Source of the DNA: Prinia subflava
Taxonomy: Eukaryota > Chordata > Aves > Passeriformes > Cisticolidae
Reading direction: 5' to 3'
Assembly: GCF_021018805.1 (NCBI RefSeq)
Contig: NC_086259.1
Span: 868,001-932,000 of the forward strand
Length of the DNA stretch: 64,000 nucleotides
Of this stretch, positions 60,050 through 64,000 are shown one piece after another. The notes beneath the pieces were generated by a model. The model was not told where the DNA came from. It made no database searches and worked only from the letters and a program-made list of their open reading frames with translations. Both the position numbers and the translations under genes were made by a program. The number at the start of each line of letters is the position of its first letter. Within the stretch, counting starts at the first letter, position 1.

Positions 60050-60365
60050 TGAGCATTCATACTAAAGTAGAAGGGTGCACCTTCTCACGCTCTTTAATGT
60101 AAACAGAAGATCGTGTTTTGTAAATATTGCCATTGCTATGAATTCCTTCTCCAAGAGAAGGGAGGTTGAATGACAGCCTCCTTGACCAATGTGGGTAAGA
60201 GGTGGGAATGCCCACTCTCCAATCCCTGGTCACCTTGCTAGAGGTATAATATAGGAAGAATAAACAAGGCGAGGATTTTCTCCCCTGCTGCTGCTCTGAT
60301 CAACCCAAACTCCAGGCTCCAGTGGGTCTTTCTGGCAAGGCTCACAGTGATACAGGTGTAAGGTC
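60050..60365 (+). mobile_element. Probable solo LTR of an endogenous retrovirus
   Basis: Promoter and polyadenylation signals are packed as in an avian LTR. CCAAT occurs at 60186 and 60219 and a TATA-like TATAATATA at 60245-60253. The poly-A signal AATAAA is at 60259-60264, followed by GGCGAGGATTTTCTCCCCTG, which resembles the start of avian U5 sequences. A terminal TG near 60043 and a terminal CA around 60340-60356 are possible, but I could not find a convincing target-site duplication, so the ends are uncertain. No gag, pol or env remnant is visible on either side. It directly abuts the CR1 relic and may have inserted at or in it. The alternative is unique sequence that mimics these signals by chance. 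Confidence 0.42.
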
Positions 60366-63300
60366 CTACCAGCAGGAATGGGTGGCATTAATGGAGAATT
60401 GATAAAGTGCAGTTTTATTTTCTATGAACTTTGCTCATCTTCCCACTCTGATTGTTAGAGCAGAACTGTGCTCAGATATGCGATGCTGGGACTTGCAACC
60501 AAAATTCTTATGTCTAAAACATCCACACGCAGGAGAGCACGTCCCTGCATTTCAGTGCAGCTGCAAAAAGGATGATGAAAACAACAGTTCAGGAAAATAA
60601 ATCTCTAGAAAATGGCTCCTGGTGCTTTCAGAAGCAAAACAAACACTACTTAAAAGTTTTTAATAGGATAAACAAGAGATTTGCAAGCCTTTCCTGTTAT
60701 ATCAGCTCAAAGAAGGAACGTTTTTGTCTTCTCACTGCTCTTATCCCTTCATGTTGTAGTGACTTTTTCCTCCTTGGTGCTTCAGCATTGGAATTGAATG
60801 CAGACAGGACAAAGGCAGCTGCAGCACCAGACAGCCCCTTTTAGCCTGATTCCCTGAGCTGTGACCCTCCCAATCCAGTTTTTTCACATGGTTTACCAAA
60901 CTGCCAAGAGTTTAAAGTGGCAATGAGTTCCATTCACACAGTCCAGCCTCATCAGATCATTCTCTCATTCTAAACCAGAGATTACTAACATGACTGGGTT
61001 TAGGGGACTAGACAAAGAAATATTCTCAACAACTTTGACTCACATATTTAATCTTTGTGAAAGAGGTGTCAGCAGTCACACAGCCAAATCCCACTGAAAT
61101 GCCCTTCTTCCATGAAACTCACAAAATATCATTTGCAACTACCTTTACCTGAAAGCTCAATACCTGTGACAAATATTTTAAGACTCCTTATCCAATGCCA
61201 AAGGTGCTGTGCTGACACGTCCTTAGTTCTCCAACAAAGGATAATATTGACAGATCATCACCCAATCTAATAAAGCAACTCGTAATTTATTGAAAGAAGA
61301 TTCAGTAAAGGATTAACATTAGAAAACAACTTTCTGGCAAAAAAAAAAAATCTAAAACAAATCAAAAAATACCCCACATAGCCACAAAAAATTCCTTCAT
61401 TGTCTCGTTTTAAAAATTGCTGATCATTAGAAAATCTGGGTAAAACTGACAGAGACTTGCAAAAAATATAAAGATCAAAGTAAAAAACTTAAAATTTTAA
61501 GTTTAGATTAGAAAACAAATGCTTGGATATACAATCAGTAAAGTGCATTTCATTATTTAATGCTAAATAGAGCATAAACTCCTTCCCTCAGTTTTCCAAA
61601 ATTTACATTCCTATTTGGATACTGTCACAAAGCTCTCATGGTGAACTAAAATGTAGGAATTCTTTCTTTGGTTTGGAGCCATTTGAATTGTGTTGGCTGG
61701 AATAGTGGGAAAAGCACGGAAATTATTCACAGAATAGAATTTCTGAATAGCTAAAATTTTCATTTCTAATGAAGTGAAGTATAAATACATTGGGAATCTT
61801 AAGTTGGATTGTTTCTTTTAGTATAGCATAGAAAGCTATTCCAGAACTTTGTTTTTCTAACAGCAATGGAAGCACATTCTGATTTCCATTCTAACTGTAT
61901 TTATGCTTAATTTATACCTGGTTTATCTCCTAGAATCATTTTTAATTTAAAGTTATCCTTCTTCAAAGTTCATTGCCCATGGATTTTCAGAAAGAGCATC
62001 CATTTTCACCTCTCAACCTTTATTTTTCTACCTAAATAAGTCAAGACCTTTTTATTTGCTCAAACAAGACCAGTTCTTTATTCCCCTCATAACACTTGTA
62101 GGTCTTTTCCAAAAGTGCTCCCGTTTCTCTGCACATTTCTAAATGGCCACACAACTACTAGCAATAAATTATTTCCTTAGAGAAGTTAATAAAATGTAAC
62201 AAGAAGAATACCCAAAAGACAACTACACAAAACCCCAACAGTCTTCTACAAAGTTCATGAACTGTGTTTGGAAACTTCATTCAGGCATGGGGATTTTAGT
62301 GTCATTGTCTAAGAAAATCTCAGAATACACCAAATTCTAGAGTGACTGACAGCGTCAGCAAAGTTAAGCAAAAAAGACAATATATATATATGGGGAAGTG
62401 GTAGACATTTTAAATTGAGAGAAAAAATCAGCCATTACAATAAAACAAAAATCTATAAATCACATTCTTCATTTTTTCTCTGGTTTTGATATATACAGAA
62501 AGTGATGGAAATCGATCTGCACCTTTCCCAAGCCCTGTTATACAGCTTTGCTGTGAAAGTCAGTTTTGCCCAGGCTTAAATAAAAGGGTTTGATCTCTGC
62601 ATCTGCTTGGGCCATTAATTTGGAACAATTCTGCTTTCCTGTACTCAGCCTCAGAACTCTCCAGTGATGTCAACATCCCCAAAACTGCACCTCGCTTAAG
62701 CAACAGCTCCCAGGATCATTTCCTCCTCCTCCTCCTCCACACACAGACCACTGCTGTAACTTTTCTTTTGGAATTCGGATTGTGATAATCTGTACAGAAC
62801 CTAAAGTGTTCTCAGGAAAGGCTGTTGCACAATAAAGACAGCAAGAGAGAGAAAGAAAGGCTGAGGGAGCACAAAAGCAAAGCCAATGGCCATGCTTTGA
62901 ATATTTTAACACTCTTTAGGAAAGTTTCATTTACATCACTGTGTATATTTATGATGCATGTGGTTTAAAAACAAAAGGGACAACCCTTGAAGTCACAAAT
63001 TTAAAAATTACCTAGATTGATTGATTGTAATTAAGCAATGGAATATAAGCAAACTATCTTTTGCCTATCAACACAACTGTCATTCAATGTTCAATATTAA
63101 AGTGAAAACAGGAAAGGATTGTGAAAAGGAAAGGATAAAGTGAAAAAAGGATTGAACTTTTTATACAAGTTCAATCTAATCAGCATAAATCCCTGCAAGC
63201 ATGTATCAATCACTGGGACTTTCCAGCTCTTAAATACCTGTGTGCATGTGTGGTTTTGTGTGAAAAAATAAAGGTGCTCAATAGTCCAATTTCTAATCAA

Positions 63301-64000
63301 ATATTACTTGGAATTCTGTTTTGCAAGGATCAAGGATCAATCTCCTATGAATGTATTTGATCCACATCTGTAAATACTCCTTGAAATTTTAGGATTAACT
63401 AGACAGCCCTCAGAACCTGATTGGAAAAGAATGATGTTGAATTTTTTCCCTAGGGTGAGGTAAACCAGTGTGTAGGATCAGGGGCAGCTCCTTTCCAGCA
63501 TGTAAAATTCCAGGTATGCCCTCCAGCACAACCCCAGCACAGCTTCGAGCCAGCCAAGCCTTAGAAATGTAACAGCCTACTCAGAAAGGGGAAAGGGAGT
63601 TAACAAAAGACCTTTTTAGCCTTGTGGAAGAAGGCTCAAGTGATGTTTCTTACATCTTGTGATGGCTCTTGTGATGTTCCCATACACAGCTTGGCAAAGG
63701 AATTTAAAAAGACCCTGGTATTGTGAGCCAGCAGAAATCGGCACCTCGCTGACTCCTAAACCCACCCCTCCAGCAGCAGTGCCACCTCTCACCCCATGAG
63801 ATCCTATCCTGCTTTGCTGTGAGTGCTGTATCAACCATCAGAGAATGAAGATTATTTTTCTTCTGCTATTGACTGGTTCTGGAAAAAGTAGTTTCCCATA
63901 TAATTGCTGGGATTTGGTCTATAGGGCAAGAGTCCAGATGCGGGGTCAAACGTGCACATTTCCTACACATTCTGCATGGTTCCCTGTGCAACTGCAATGG
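60366..64000. other. Non-coding sequence to window end, no gene seen
   Basis: AT-rich unique sequence. Minor structures are an A-run at 61340-61350, a short AT run near 62382-62392 and (TCC)n at 62721-62738. GATCAAGGATCAA at 63329-63341 is a small direct repeat. No exon, RNA gene or nameable transposon could be supported. Confidence 0.5.

Overview
This window looks like intergenic or deep-intronic DNA from a bird, most likely a songbird (passerine). The main evidence is several CR1 (chicken repeat 1) non-LTR retrotransposon fragments. Two of them carry the compact 3' end typical of songbird CR1 copies, with the degenerate 8-base ATTCTATG-type tail. Base composition is AT-rich by eye, with islands of GC-rich repeat. 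I see no bacterial, plasmid or phage signature. I could not support any intact host protein-coding exon, tRNA, rRNA or CRISPR array. Long open frames coincide with stop-free tandem repeats or CR1 relics; the rest are short, low-complexity and unrecognised.

Layout. 1-2516 is AT-rich sequence with one old CR1 3' fragment (about 740-915). 2517-2879 is a (CCAT)n array with an internal 108-base duplication, followed by a GC-rich block. 6862-7224 holds an (ATATC)n tract and then an AT-rich palindrome whose two arms are period-7 arrays meeting at 7074/7075. 8911-10781 is the most striking object: a minisatellite of about 1.87 kb built from 14- and 16-base units that differ by a CA step, with higher-order repeats of 60, 62 and 153 bases. 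10782-28770 is mostly unique sequence with a CR1 copy on the + strand (15378-15622), a dense palindromic T-box/E-box-like cluster (16243-16280) and stretches resembling conserved non-coding elements. 28774-29109 is a nearly pure (TTTCC)n array, followed by a T/G-rich tract.

29856-55000 is again largely unique, with a minus-strand CR1 copy (32447-32693) that shares an exact 105-base inverted match with the copy at 15402-15506. It also has homopolymer tracts (38309-38414, 39765-39796, 43935-43974), small tandem duplications and further CNE-like blocks. 55630-56505 is a minus-strand CR1 ORF2 C-terminal/3' fragment containing two internal tandem arrays, one an in-frame 16-codon triplication of reverse transcriptase sequence. 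59060-60035 is an older minus-strand CR1 endonuclease-to-RT relic, with a probable solo LTR directly beside it (about 60050-60365). The remainder to 64000 is featureless AT-rich sequence.

No genes work together here. The biology is repeat biology: retrotransposon decay, tandem-array growth inside and outside retroelements, and possible distal regulatory sequence. I do not think the window holds a new enzymatic system. The best second looks are the 14/16 minisatellite, the AT palindrome, the tandem triplication inside CR1 and the T-box-like palindrome cluster.
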